This document shows positions 24,594 through 37,309 of a stretch of 64,000 bases of DNA, piece by piece. The position numbers were made by a program, and so were the translations under genes. The DNA is from Dolomedes plantarius. Its lineage: Eukaryota > Arthropoda > Arachnida > Araneae > Dolomedidae. Position 1 is the first letter of the stretch, and each line of letters begins with the position of its first letter. Where the stretch lies: assembly GCA_907164885.2 (NCBI GenBank), contig OU015492.1, positions 197,940,960 to 198,004,959 on the forward strand. The letters are read 5' to 3'. The notes below the pieces were generated by a model, which had not been told where the DNA came from, made no database searches, and saw nothing but the letters and a program-made list of their open reading frames with translations.

Positions 24594-25697
24594 TTCTCAT
24601 TGGATGATAAAGTAAAGACTAAATTTTCCCTAAATTCTGTTTAATTTCCAATGGCAAACAATTAACAAAAACAAGAAAATAAAAGTACAACCACGATAAG
24701 ATAAAAAGTTAAACGAAGGAGGAAATAGGCCGTATTAAATGCTCAATGCTCCTGCTTCACAATACCGGCTACAGAGATCCTGAGAGGTATGGAGGTGAGA
24801 ATGTTTGAATTTGTGGTTTATCACAAATTGTGTAGAAAGGTTTGATTGGGTGAGAGAGCTATGGTAATTTTTTTTTGCTACACGAGGGCTAATTAGACCG
24901 AGACCTACAGTTTAAAGCCGATTGCGAACGGCTACAAACATCCATGTCAATGGATGGAACTCGAACCCACAGACTCTGGCTCCCTAGTCATTCGGCTGTC
25001 GTCTAACCTAAGAAGGGCCAGAGTGCAGAAAGAACTCGGTAGAATTTAGCCAAGCAGTTATGACCAGTTAAAAGCTGGATCATGACTACCGAATCCTTCC
25101 TTGGAAAATCTGGAATGAATGCACTATTAACAACCCATAATTAATAAGAATTTCTATCTATTAATTCTTGATAAAACAGATCCTTCAATTTCTTCCAAAT
25201 ATATACCCTTATAGAACTGTATGTGATCGTCCTACACGAGGTATGTATAACTGCAGAGCATTCTCGTTATCAATCCGTCCGCAATTACATTTCCTGGAAT
25301 TTCGCAGTATGCTGGAATCCACTGCAAAACTGTTAGATTTAGGCTAAACCGCCGGAGTTAACTCCAATGATTTGTCATTCAATCTGAAATGTACTTAACC
25401 AAACTAACCATGACGTCACAATTGCATGTATTACTTATTTATTTTGTAACGTCAGTTTTACGTTATTTAGTAACTGTCTATTTAACTGTTGTATATTCTT
25501 GCATCTCATTGACAGTTGTTATAAGTATCATCGTATAGCTACCGCCAGGACGGCGTTGACAACTGTTATCACAGATTGTTTAACTTTTTATCTTCTCGTG
25601 GTTGTACTTTTATTTTCTTGTTTTTGTTAATTATTTGCCATTGGAAATTAAACAGAATTTAGGGAAAATTTAGTCTTTACTTTATCATCCAATGAGA
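24594..25697. repeat. Foldback with ~120-bp inverted arms
   Basis: Left arm 24594-24714 and right arm 25578-25697 are inverted near-copies (TTCTCATTGGATGATAAAGT, TTCCAATGGCAAACAATTAA). The ~860 bp interior contains a tRNA-like SINE segment and a second small inverted pair (TGACAGTTGTTAT / CAACTGTTATCA). No transposase or target duplication is seen; an inverted pair of retroelement ends is an alternative. Confidence 0.75.
24890..25012 (-). repeat. Possible tRNA-derived SINE
   Basis: On the minus strand GGTTCGAGTTCC resembles an RNA polymerase III B box within a tRNA-like T arm. A candidate A-box region (TTAGACGACAGCCGAATGAC) lies about 30 bp upstream. The segment cannot be folded as a functional tRNA by eye. 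Ends and target duplication were not found. Confidence 0.45.
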
Positions 25698-27094
25698 AGT
25701 TAATTTAAATTCTTATGTTTTTAATAAATTTATGTTCGTTTTATATTCTTGACTCACTTTATCAAACTGCCTCATTTTAATTGAGCCAAAGGGATTTCGT
25801 TAACCCTCCATGATACAAGAGTATCAAAAGCGACTTTGATGTTTTGTGATGACAGTATATGATTAAGCTACTGACACTAGAAAATTTCCCCGATTTTGTA
25901 ATATTCTATAGAGCCAACGTATTCAATGGTAGCTCTAGAATCTTTTCTGCAAAGTTAATTTACCCAATATTGATTTCATTAAAACTTTTACAGAAATAGT
26001 AAATTATTTAATGATGTGTTCTCTGACATTTAAGACCAGTTTAATCCAAAAGATGACATTAGGGGGGGGGGGGCACAATTCTTATTTCGGGAAGGTGTCT
26101 CAACATAATGAAAACTAATAATTTGTGCTAAAACTTCGGAAAGACTTAGGTAGATTTTATTTGATTGTTTGATTATTTATTCTCTAAAAGTAAATAATCA
26201 CACAAACTTCTGATAAATAATCAAACAAACTATTTTTCAACTTTCTATTTTACTGAGTAGTCCAACTTTTATCACTGTTCTACCAGCTGTTCATGACTAT
26301 TTTCGCCCTTTATCTGTTTAATAAACTCTTTCACTGTAATATATTCTTGAATGCTTTTGTAATGGAGGCTAAACATTTGGTAAGATAATTAAATTAACTA
26401 AGAGGTTCATAACACTAAGATATATTTATTCAATAGATAACATGATACTGGATGAAAATTCGATAATAATATTATGTTTCAGTATCTAGGGAAATACTTT
26501 GGAAATACTAGAGAAATCTAAGGAATACCTGTTGCGGTTGAACAGAAAATTGATTTACGATTAGGTCTATCAGAGTCATAATATTTGGTAGAAATTAGTT
26601 ATTGTTATTCTAACGGAATAGAGTCATTTAAATTCTCCCTTGTCATTAGACTATTTTCAGGTTTATTGATTTAACTTGAAAGGTAATTCACAGATTCAAA
26701 GTGTGTAGAACCCCTCTACATGTATTTCCGATTTCGACTTACTCTACGTTTTATATAAGATATGCTTATGTTAAAAGTAATATTGATATATTAGAAGATA
26801 AAAACCAAAGCTGATATAAAGTGTTAGTTGCCTTTCATACAAAATTTTTTAAATAGCAACAGTTGCAAATACCTACGGAAGTTTGCAGGAATTATAGGAT
26901 TTAAAAATATAAACCATGCACTTAGCGAATACTGCCTTATAGAAATATGAAAAGATAAAATATTTTCATATTCATTAATGATTTTCTTTTACCAGGATTG
27001 GTGATATCCTTACTTCATTGTTCAGAGAGTGGAACTTGAACATTGAAGGAAGTGGATTGCAATTGGTGCCACGGTTGAAAGACTGTTTACAACG
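25698..27094. other. AT-rich spacer
   Basis: No gene recognised. An 11-12 base G run lies near 26065, and an AT-rich inverted pair (TGTTTGATTATTTAT / ATAAATAATCAAACA) at about 26166-26228. Confidence 0.5.
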
Positions 27095-27316
27095 TAAGGG
27101 CCATTTCACATAGAATCCAGTGGCGTTATGCATTAAAGAATCTGTTCGTGCTGAGGAGAAAACTTCTTTACACAAAGTAAAAAACAACGGCCATCAGCCA
27201 ATCAGATGCGTTCGACTTTCTGTAACAAAAGCAATATGAACAGGTTCTCTGCTCAGCGCCAACAGAATCTATAAAACGCATGCCGCTGACGGATTATATA
27301 TGAACAGGCCCTTACA
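27095..27316. mobile_element. Short MITE with AAGGGCC ends
   Basis: The left end TAAGGGCCATTTCACATAGA and the right end (reverse complement TAAGGGCCTGTTCATATATA) form a terminal inverted repeat, and ATCC follows both. The element is 222 bp and non-coding. The ends suggest a hAT-type MITE, but no convincing 8-bp duplication was found. A related single end is at 3634. Confidence 0.65.
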
Positions 27317-28272
27317 GTCTGTACTACGCATTGGAGGAGACTAGGGGTGAGCGGGATAGACAGGAAAATGCCTGAGTCCGAACCTAGGATTAAATCGGGC
27401 TGTATATTTAGATTAGAGTATTTTAGAGTTAACCCCGGCCCTCCCAGCAATATATCTACCTAATAAAATAGTGTAGAGAAAAGCATTTAAAATATATTTA
27501 AAGGATATTTTATGAGTGAAAAAAAGGAATTTGTTTAATATTGACTTAAAATTCCTCCTTTTCATTTATAAAACTCAAACTGACAGCGACTGAATTTTGG
27601 CTCAAAATCATTCAGGCGTGGTTTAGAGGTATCCGGGGGTTAGATTCATGTAAAAAGCTAGTACTTCGCGAAAGTAGAAAATCCTAGACAATCACCCAGC
27701 CTCTCAAACTTTATTGCTATAGGAGATATTTGGGCGTCCAAAAGAGAAGATACCTTGTACGGCTGCAGCACATTTATAAATTTAAAATATCAGCAATTTA
27801 GGTTAACTAAAACACAATGATACTATGATTGAGAAGTTACACACGCAAAGTGTGTTACATAATAAACCTACAGAATTTAAATGGCAGTAAAATCATTTAT
27901 GTTAACACAGCGCTAGTAAGTAAGTGCAGTCCTGTGTTTAAATTATTTGTATATAGCTTGAGACAGCCAAACTCCAAAAGGTTTCTTGTTTAACTATTGA
28001 TCCCAAAGCGTGAAAATTTTAATCAAAAATCAATTTTTAAATTTCAAAATGGAAAAGACCTTTAGGAATGTATTCGTACAAGCTGTAGATTTACCTGCAC
28101 TGAGAACCTTTACATATACTCTTCGTATTGAAATAATTATTTGCTTGTTAATGGGTAACACATTACATCAGAGGAGGAAGTTCACTTGTTAATCCCAGTC
28201 ATTACTGCAAATTTCTCGTATTAAATAAATCTAGTTCGTCAGCTGAGGTGGATAAAATATTAAGCAGGTATG
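27317..28272. other. Non-coding spacer
   Basis: No gene recognised; the 60-codon open frame at 28010-28192 has no motif. Confidence 0.5.
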
Positions 28273-28477
28273 GAAGTTGTGGCAGGGATCACAGTTAATT
28301 TAGTGGTAGTACTTGGATAAAACTAAGAGTGATTACACAAGTGTGCTTTAATCAATCAATTTATTAAATATCTTCAAAATATACACATATATAAACATTT
28401 CATTATTATTCATACCTTATGCAAATATTATTTTAATCAATACTACTATGTGATATATATCTATATGAATGATTACA

Positions 28478-30106
28478 CAGGCCTGCAACCAAAAAAGTGT
28501 GTTTTGAAACCAATAGCTGATAGTGATAGATTTTTGGATGCTGATTTCAGGAAAAATAGTAAAAAATTTCCATGACGTACCATTTTTTCAAAAATTTAAA
28601 ATTTCATAAATTGAAAATTTTGACTTTCGTAGCCACCAATCGATTGTGTTTATTAAGGAAGGAGATGAGCATATATTGTCATAAGTCGTCATTACTGGAG
28701 AAAACTGGAAATTTTTCTGTCTCTGGTGCGAAAAAAAATGGAAAAAGAAACAATCTAAAGAATCTGCCGAACTCTTAGGCTCTAGGCTGAAGCAAAAGAA
28801 TTTATTGGTTCCTGGCACCTCTTTCTCATAGTTCAGAAATAGATTTCGTTCCATACTTTTCTCAAGATAGTGGCTTGGTTTACTGTAGCAATGTCCCTAG
28901 ATTGATAGAGAATTTTAATATACAGTATGATGTGAACGAGTGGAGGATCTTTAGTGACTCCTCAAAAAGAAGCCTCAAAGCAGTGCTTCTGTCTAATGGC
29001 AGCAATTATGCTTCAGTGCCATTAGGACATTCTGTGTACCTGAAAGAATCTTACGAGAATTTAGCTTTGATTCTCACCCATTTGAAATATAAAGAACATG
29101 GATGGATGGTATGAGGTGATCTAAAAGTGCTTTTCATGCTTCTTGGACAACAAGCAGGAAACACCAAGTACCCTTGTTTGTTGTGCGAATGGGACAGTCG
29201 GGATAAAAAGAATCATTGGATGAAAAAGGAGTAGCCTCAAAGGAAGAATTAACACCTGGAAACAAAAATATAATAAAGAAAGTTTGGTTGGTCCCAGGAA
29301 AGTTCTGTTGCCTCCCCTTCACATCTAGCTTGGCTAGATGAAACAATTTGTTAAAGCTCTATCAAAATAAGGAGAGTGCTTTAAACACCTAGGCAACAAT
29401 TTTCCAGGACTGTCAGAAGCAAAAATAAAGGAAGTTGTTTTCGTAGGTCCAGATATTCGGAAACTTATTAAAGACGAAGTGTTTGAATATAAAATGTTTT
29501 CGAGGGAAAAAGAGGCCTGGAGAGCTTTCAAGGAAGTCATCACAAAATTCCTCGGGAACGTTAAGGACACCAACTATAAATCTATCGTGGAAAACATGTG
29601 AATGTAATTTAAAGGTTAAAGATTTCACCAAGATATCAACGAGTTGGAGCGTAGATACCAAGGTAGATGGAACGTCAATATGATGGGGACTACTGTTGGA
29701 TGCTACACAGAGAAGTCCCGCATGCTAACTACAACAGACTAAGTGCCAAAACAAGCTGTCAAGGAAAAAAGGAAAAGAAATCATTAAGGATATATGGATC
29801 CAGAATGTATTAAACAATGGTAAACATTAAATGTTCTAATTAATATACATTTAGCAAATCATTTCAAATTGTTTGATATATTAATTCATTTGTAAACAAA
29901 ACACTTAAAAATTATTTGAAAAGACCTTCTTCTCCCCAGAATATGTACAGTAGGCTTTCTTGTCCATATTTTCAAGCCCATTTTGTGAAAAATCCTTACG
30001 TGACTGAGAAAAATGGATGTCATATTTGAAATCAGCACACCAAATAATATAAAATTCAGTCATTACGTTGCAAACACTTTTCTATGACTCAAATTTTGCA
30101 GGCCTG
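28478..30106 (+). mobile_element. DNA transposon relic, hAT-like by its target duplication
   Basis: The ends CAGGCCTGCAA and (reverse complement) CAGGCCTGCAA are perfect 11-bp terminal inverted repeats. Flanking 8-mers TGATTACA (28470-28477) and TGATATCA (30107-30114) agree at 6 of 8 positions, compatible with an aged 8-bp duplication. The element is nested in the solo LTR 28278-31404. Confidence 0.65.
28600..29800 (+). pseudogene. Transposon-encoded protein of an uncharacterised family, multiply broken
   Basis: Across several frames the plus strand reads ESAELLGSRLKQKNLLVPGT, then YFSQDSGLVYCSNVPRLIEN, EWRIFSDSSKRSLKAVLLSN, ASVPLGHSVYLKESYENL, TKYPCLLCEWDSR and, near 29660, YQGRWNVNMMGDYCWMLH. 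I recognise this order as an uncharacterised, repeatedly annotated transposon-type protein in arthropods and cnidarians; the name is not known to me. At least four frame changes and several stops separate the blocks, so it is a pseudogene. The longest surviving frame is 28875-29114. Confidence 0.6.
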
Positions 30107-31409
30107 TGATATCAATCAAAAGTTATCCTATACCCATATAATTAACTCGGGCACTACACGTGCTGGGCATTGGCAGAAAAGCAAACACAAAACTCTCTCC
30201 CTACCTTGGATGACTTCGCTGGCATAACAATAGGCACTCTCTCCTTTCAACAATAGGGATTCTCTGTTGGGGCTCAATAGGTTGCTCTGCGGCTTTTTCT
30301 GATTGGCTGTACAGGGTCACCGGACATCTCCTGCTCCTCGTAGCAGGCAGCTTACTCTGGGGGTGCGGTAGAAGCTTTCGGACTTTTCCGTGGGCCTGAA
30401 CTCGTTGAGGATGGTCGATGGTCATTCTCCGCTGGGGACGAGGGTCATTGCTGCTTCATTGGACTAGGCTGGCCAGACACTTCTTGCTCCTTGTAGGGGG
30501 CAGCTGGCGACACGGGTTCGGCTGAAGTTCTAGGCATTTTTTCTGACACGGACTCGTTCAGGATGGGCTCTGGTCATTCTTCGCTGGGGACGAGGGTCAT
30601 TGCTTACGAGATTCAAATCATCTCCCTGGATCCGTCCGCTGAGCTTCTTAACATCATCAGCTTTCAATCTCAGCTGTCAACTAACTCCGTCTCTTCGACA
30701 CAACTGCCTCTGTTCTCTCTCTATTATAACTCTGGGGCTTACATATCTGCCAGGTTAGCGGCGTCCCTTTCAGCCTCTGATGCGGTCTACGTCTTTTTGA
30801 CTTCTCAGACCAATCTTGAATGCTGAATTTTTTTTAAATCTCCACTAAGCTTTTAACTCTTTCACTCTGGGCTTCCATTGGTGGCCATCTTCTGACCAAT
30901 GGGGAACCTAGACCTATATTATTGGCTGCACATTTATTTTATAATAATTCTTCGTCCAATCTAAATTGAAGGTAGCGTCCACCCCTGTTTCTGATGCTCT
31001 CCTTTCTGGGGGTCCCTCACACTCCCAAATTTTCACGACTCCCTTCGACCTCCTACTATACTCCTAACAAAAATTCAACATCATAAATTTCCTTCTCCCT
31101 TTTTAATCTTTCACTCCTGACCCTTTTATATTCCAATTTTCGCCTGCTTAGTTCATTAAATCGAGCTGGCCCCCCTTCGCTGTCCGTATTTCCTTTCTAC
31201 TTGGCACCTCTCGTCTTCATTTTCGCGTAAGCAGTTCATTAAGTCCAGCTGGACACCATTTATTAGCTGGTCAAGACCCGTTGCCTGCTTTCCTTACTGT
31301 ACTAATGTTACTTATTCTCTATTCCTTCTTAATAATGTGGCTTCCTGCCCCTGTGACTTGGATCTCCCTCTTTTCGAAGAAACGTGTAGTCCCAAACTCC
31401 GACAGAAGT

Positions 31410-31879
31410 CATAAAATTATGTAGGATATTTAGCAAAAACATAGAGTTAATCTCTTTTAAAATGTTATTTTAAAATCATTACCAAAATTTATCAAATTGT
31501 TTGATTTTATCAGTTCTTGCAAAAGAAAACCATCTATGTATAAGTAAAGAATTTGTCTCCTCTCATTTCTTTAATGTTGTTTGACATTTCAAATTGTGTA
31601 ATTTCTGTAGTACTCCCGCAGGTGTCTGCTAAGACTTCTAAGTTAAACAATCCTCAGGGATAACGGTATTCGTTCACCTCAATTTTTACCCTTTTCTAAA
31701 TCATAGAAATAAGTTTTCTTTATATTATTCTCAAAAACTTTATTTTAGACAATATGATTTTCCTCCTTTATACTCAACATGGTAAGATTTCCCTAGAACT
31801 TTTCAAACAAAGTCAGTATGAATTTTGCAGGAGAAAAAATGAGATGCTCTTTCTCAGTAACTTCATTGATTACTTTGTT
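31410..31879. other. AT-rich spacer
   Basis: I see nothing identifiable in this stretch. Confidence 0.5.
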
Positions 31880-32053
31880 TACACTCATGTCCATAAATTA
31901 AGGATAATTCAGAATCACACGGAAATCGAACTCTAAAGTAAAAATTTCACGAGTAGAATTATTGCACACCTCTTCAAGAATAATATAAAAATTACAGGAA
32001 GCCACCAGATGACGCCGATAGTACGTCACGATGACGAGAGTGTAAGAGAGGGG

Positions 32054-32062
32054 TATATAAAG
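32054..32062 (+). promoter_or_regulatory. Candidate TATA box of the Tc1 transposase
   Basis: TATATAAAG lies about 78 bp upstream of the transposase ATG (32132), inside a locally GC-richer stretch. Confidence 0.45.
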
Positions 32063-32131
32063 AATGGTGGCAAAGTAGTAAAATTGTTCACAAGCATTCT
32101 GGAAGCCGCCCAGTGCCATAACCGAATAGTT

Positions 32132-33145
32132 ATGACACAGAGGACGCATGTGGAGGATTTTTTACTTGGTAGAATTATCGACCGCCTGGAATGTGGACGT
32201 ACTCAGATGGATGTATGCGTGTAACTTGGAATTGGCCAAAGTGTCATCTTTAGGCTTTGGCAATGATTCCAAGAAGATGGAAATGTCAGTAGTCGATACA
32301 GTACAGGTCGCCCCCGAGTTACAACGCCGAATGAAGACCGGTGGCCAAAAGAAGCAGACGGAGCACTGCATCCTACCTGTCTCGTCAGCTATCTCCAGCC
32401 ACGGGTACCACAGTCTCAAGGCAAAACATGTATAGACGTTTGGAAAATATTGGTCTATATGCTCGCAGGCCTGTCAGATGTGTTCTGCTCACGGCAACTC
32501 ACTGTCGGCAGCGATTAGCCTGGAGTAGAGAACATGCAAAGTGGACATCGTCACAGTGAGATTGTGTAATTTTTCGACGAGTCCAGGTTTAGCTTGCAGT
32601 CTGATTCACGTCGAAGTTTCATATGGAGAACGCCAGGTAACCGTTACCACCAAGACAATATCATTGAACGACACCGTTACGGTGGTGGAGGATTGTTCGT
32701 TTTGGGTGAAATTATACTGGGCTTCAGAACAGATCTGCATGTTCGAATCGGAACTATGAACGGCCACATTTATCGGGACATCATTCTGGAACAACATATA
32801 CGTTTGCTTAGGGGTGCCATTGCCACAGAATTTGTGTTCATGGATGACAACGCCCGTCCTCACAGAGCAAACATCTTAAACGAATGCCTTCAATCTGAGG
32901 ATATCACCCGTATGGAATGGCCAGTATTCTCACCTGACTTGAATCCGATAGAGCATGTGTGGGACGTGCTTGGCCGACGAGTTACAGCCCGTCAACCACC
33001 TCCTACATGTGTACCGGAACTTGGGAGAGCATTGCTTGCTGAGTGGAGTAATCTTACCCAATATCACTTCGAAAATTTGATACTCAGCATGCCTAGGTGT
33101 TGTAAGGACTGTATGTCATCGCATGGGAGACATACAATGTATTAA
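32132..33145 (+). pseudogene. Tc1-like DD34E transposase with multiple frameshifts
   Basis: It starts MTQRTHVEDFLLGRIIDRLE, then changes frame. The 32341-32559 segment reads RSTASYLSRQLSPATGTTVS and LYARRPVRCVLLT (DNA-binding domain and linker). The region of the first catalytic aspartate near 32575 is degraded. The segment 32594-33145 is open and carries FMDDNARPH and FSPDLNPIEHVWDVL with 34 residues between the second D and the E. It ends SHGRHTMY. The nearly identical terminal repeats together with coding decay suggest inactivation without loss of ends. Confidence 0.88.
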
Positions 33146-33372
33146 CCATCATACCAACCATGTAATATTGTTTTTGTAAAGGAGATATATTTTACAATTG
33201 CTCCAGGGAGCAAAAATCGTAGCTTTTATTAATGGTATCATACATACACCATCTTTTTTGTTCTTTATCTTTTGTTTAATGCATGGGCTTTATGAATAAT
33301 TCACGTTTGTCTTGTTTCTGAATCTTTATTTGCCGGAGCTGGCATTATCCTTAATTTATGGACATGAGTGTA

Positions 33373-36300
33373 GTAAGCTCTGCATTGATTCACCAAACCA
33401 TTGACATTTATCAGTATTAATACTTAAAAATTCTTTATACTTAATACTTTTAAAATACTATTAAAATTGTTAAACGCTTTATTAATTTTAAATGATTAAA
33501 GTTTTTATAACTTTACTAAATATTCAAAGTGATAAGTTACGCTGATAGTAGAGCTGAAATCTACCGTTCAAAGTAAAATAAAATTCACTAGAAAAAATAT
33601 TTTAGAAACCCTTTTAGTTTAAAAGTTGGAAAAAAATTGAGGAGAAATTTAAAAAAAGGATAAATCTAAAAATAAATTACATTAACAGTTTCTGAGAAAT
33701 TATTAAAAGTTTAGGAACTTGTAGCGCAAATTAATTTGAAAAAAAAGAGTATTATGATTATGGGACGAAGCGTGTATTAATTAGAACATTTGCATTTTCT
33801 TATGCGTTGTATAGACCAAGCTTAGAAAATTCAGATGAATTGAGTTTGAAATATTACAAATTACAACAATTACAAAACGTAATTTTCATTCTGCAATAAA
33901 CTCACGACACATGCTTCAAATATATTAGAAACAATAAATGCGTCTAAAACAAATGAAAACTTTTAGTTAGTCCTTTCCATTCTATTCCGTTTGGAATTCC
34001 TTTTTTATAATCAAATTACATCGTACCGATAAAGACATAAAAAGTTCATAATTTTGAAAATTAAATGAAGTGAATTTTCTTATATCGTTAAAAATATTGA
34101 AGCATATTCTTCAATATTATTTTGAAGAATATTTAGTGGTGTAACGATTCAAAATCTGATGCATCCATTTTCTTTCTTACACTTCAAAAACAACTGGGCT
34201 CATAAATCGTAAGCATAAATCTACTCCTATTTAAAACAATTAAATAAACCTATGAAACAGTTAATTCTTTATACTTTTTATAATTTCCTAAATTAATATT
34301 TCATTATACGTAATCTTAATTATAATTATGAAAATCAAGTTAGCTTTAAAACAAAAGCCCATTCTCTTTAACGTACGCAATTCCAGGACTTCTGTGATGA
34401 ATTGTAGTATGATAACTTAAACAGATTTTAATGGGCACACGTAGTTAAAAAAAGATAATAACAATGGAAAGATCTTGTTTAAATGACAATTGAAATGAAA
34501 AAGAAAACTAAACAGCTGTTAGCTTTTATGTTAAATATTTTATTACTTTTTGTCTTCATATTATCATAGAAATAAAATACTTAGGAAAATACTGCTAGCA
34601 AAGTATATCTTGCGTAGCAAAGCATGCTTAGTTATGTCGCAGAAAAAGCGACTAAAAAAACGCCTAGACACTTCCTAGAAAATAATTCTTTAATGTTGCA
34701 ACAGGGCATTTAATTGCTTCAGCGTGCGTGAAAATTAACCATTTCAAATCACATTTAATTACAGAAGTAGTAAGAAAAATAGTATTTTCAGTCACTGTAA
34801 ATAGTATTTTTCCTTCTACTTAATTTTTTAACGAAATAAATGTATATAAGTAACGGCAATTTTTTTTTAATCAAAGATAATTTATTTCTTGTATTTTGCT
34901 TAACATTATCTTTTATTCTTCTTTTTCCCAAGGACCTTTGCTAATACAACTAATTTAGAAATAATATAGAAGAAAAAAATTTCTTTATATTTTTTAATGT
35001 GGACTGCCATTCTTTTGAGAAAAAGAGCTAATTAATTAACTTATAATAGGCTTTCAATGCAAATGAATAAACTAAAAAGAAACTTGGGATCCTATTTTAA
35101 GAAACCTGAGTAACTATTCTCTTCCGGGAGTATGAAATAAATCTTAATTAAATTTTTGACGTCAATGGGAACGTAATCTTTTCCGGTTATGAAAGTTGCT
35201 TAAAATAAGGATACACTTTATTAAATATATTCTTTTCCGTAGTGCTTTTCAGAAGAAATAGAAATTTCACATCTTTCACTTTAATTAAGAATAATATATT
35301 ATTAAAGACCTCGGGTCATAAAATTTAACTTTCATGAGTATTCTTTAATTTTAATGCTAATACTATCACAAACCGCCCCAGAAATAGAGACTAAATTATT
35401 TTTAGGAGTTTCCTTGTTGTTACGAGTCATTATTTATTAGAGTTACAGGAGAATTTTTTTAGCACAATAATGAGGTGCTCGGTTTGCATTATAATATATA
35501 CTATTAGTTCTAAATTGTTTAAAACCGCTTTAAAATGTGCAACTACATTTTTGAAGAGAGTTTTTGAAACTTGATAATGTACAGGAAAGAGTTATCTGAA
35601 TGAAGGAATAAATAAAATTATATATTGTTACACTTTTAAAGGGAAAATTGATACTTAATGCAAAATTTCAGTAAGCTTAATGCAAAATTTCAGTAAGCTG
35701 AATTCATAATTAATGGGATGGGATACACTGGAAATTTATCGTTTTGCGGGGTACATTACCTCAAACATAACTATTGGTTGTTTTCGGGTAGAAATTTTTT
35801 GAAGCTGTAATTTCTCTACCTTTGCCAATAGCGTTTATCTCTTAAAACAGCAACAAGATCTTCTATGGTTAATAAAAAAAGAAATATTTGAGTCATATTT
35901 GATAAAATATCTGGAATGTTGGGAAAATTATTACCGCATTTTTGCATACTAAAGGTCAGCCCCCAAATAACCTGCAATTATCTGAAGGCTAAATTCCCCA
36001 GCTTTCTATGAATCCCAGTGAGGTTTACATTCTGAAGTGCTAAGAGTTGTAACTCAAATCCTGAGCACAAGTGTATTATGACACTTTTAACACAACTTAA
36101 TTTTTTTCAAAATGTCCAAGCTCTGTGAGATCCGCTCTGTCTTCCCATCATCATAACTGTTCAAGATAGACGCTCAAAAGTCTTACACCCTTATTGGGTG
36201 TAATCTGATTGGGCGTACCCTACCTCCCCTTTAGTTCCTATTTATTCTACATACTATCCAAAATGTCTTCGATCCTATTTGGGGAAATAGTATTCTTGAA

Positions 36301-37299
36301 ATGGCTGAAAAGAAGGACTCCGGGAGGAAACCGATGAATGGTAAGTACCTTCGCAAAATGCAGCTTAGTTTTAATGATAGTTTCGTACGTGATGGTCTAG
36401 CAACAATGACTTCGGGATCTAACCTGTGGAACTCTGGATATAAATTACCTTCGGATGACGCGTCTTAGTTTTAATGCTTCTTTTGCATTTGATAGTCTGA
36501 AAACAATAACCTTGCCCGCAAACTTGCGAATACTGAGAACTCCAGAAACCTTTTAGAGTTGATGCTATTTTTTATGTGATGGTCTGAGAGAGCAGACTGC
36601 AATTTTTATAATGTTATATTATTGTTAAGGGGAGTAGTGTTCTTATTGTAGTCAGCAATCTATATTTTAACTGTTGGAATGTTAAAAACAATTTTTTTTG
36701 CTAGAATCTTCCGCAGAAATCTACAGTTTAAATTTAAAATAGTTTGGCTTCGTATTAAAATTAGTCTAGTAGTCAGGATTTGAAACGATAGCATGAAAAA
36801 AAAAATAGAATTAATAGTCACTCCAATGTTACAACTGGAATCAAACTATGAATATAAAAATATTCTATGCTACAGTATTCCTAACTGAAACTCATCCCAT
36901 AGTTTCCCGAATAACATATATAGTCGCAACGTCATCGAAGTGATCACACAGAGTGTCTCGTTGGTCACAGACACAGTGGTGACAATCTCGACATCTAAAT
37001 CTAGTGTGTTTGTGACCTCAAATGGACTTTCCTCTTTCGACTTCCTTCTTACTGTAAAATTGTTTCGACAGTCTGTGTAGCATTACACTTCGAACGCTGG
37101 TCGATTTTCCCACCGGAGTTCGTAGATATATGAAAAAAAATTTATAGAAAGTTGATACAAATAGCCAATACTGATAATTCTTTTTTTAATGTTTGCTTAC
37201 AAGACAAAATAAAAACAAGAAAAAAAATAAAACTTCTTGTTTATAAATAAAAACAAGAAAAAATAAACAAAAAGACACCTAAAACGTACATGAACCCGA
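33373..37299. other. Long AT-rich stretch without genes
   Basis: No gene or element recognised. There is a perfect 22-bp tandem duplication (TTAATGCAAAATTTCAGTAA plus GC) at 35655-35698. A hairpin TTACACCC/GGGTGTAA lies near 36182-36202. Imperfect direct repeats of ~110 bp (sharing GYGTCTTAGTTTTAATG-like and TTGATAGTCTGAAAACAATA) lie in about 36341-36560. Confidence 0.5.
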
Positions 37300-37309
37300 A
37301 AGTTTCCTA

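Larger units (their letters stand above)
28278..31404. mobile_element. Solo LTR, second copy, with a nested element
   Basis: It begins TGTGGCAGGGATCACAG and ends AAACTCCGACA. GAAGT is present directly before (28273-28277) and after (31405-31409), a 5-bp target duplication. Similarity to the solo LTR at 10212-11876 is clear in GTAGTACTTGGA, GTGATTAC, CTGGGCATTGGCAGAAA, ATCTAAATTGAAGG and the CGACA end. Without the nested element (28478-30106) it is about 1.49 kb. It has no internal domain or partner LTR in the window. Confidence 0.8.
31882..33370 (+). mobile_element. Tc1-like DNA transposon, inactive
   Basis: The ends CACTCATGTCCATAAATTAA and (reverse complement) the same 20 bases are identical over about 27 bp. 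TA lies at 31880-31881 and 33371-33372. At 1489 bp it has full length, with a transposase pseudogene on the plus strand. Confidence 0.92.

Noticed and set aside
24890..25012. A functional tRNA gene on the minus strand
   Set aside because: Only the T-arm/B-box region is convincing; acceptor and D arms do not pair, so it is listed as a possible SINE.
26060..26075. G-run as a possible G-quadruplex or regulatory site
   Set aside because: A single isolated run with no further G tracts nearby.
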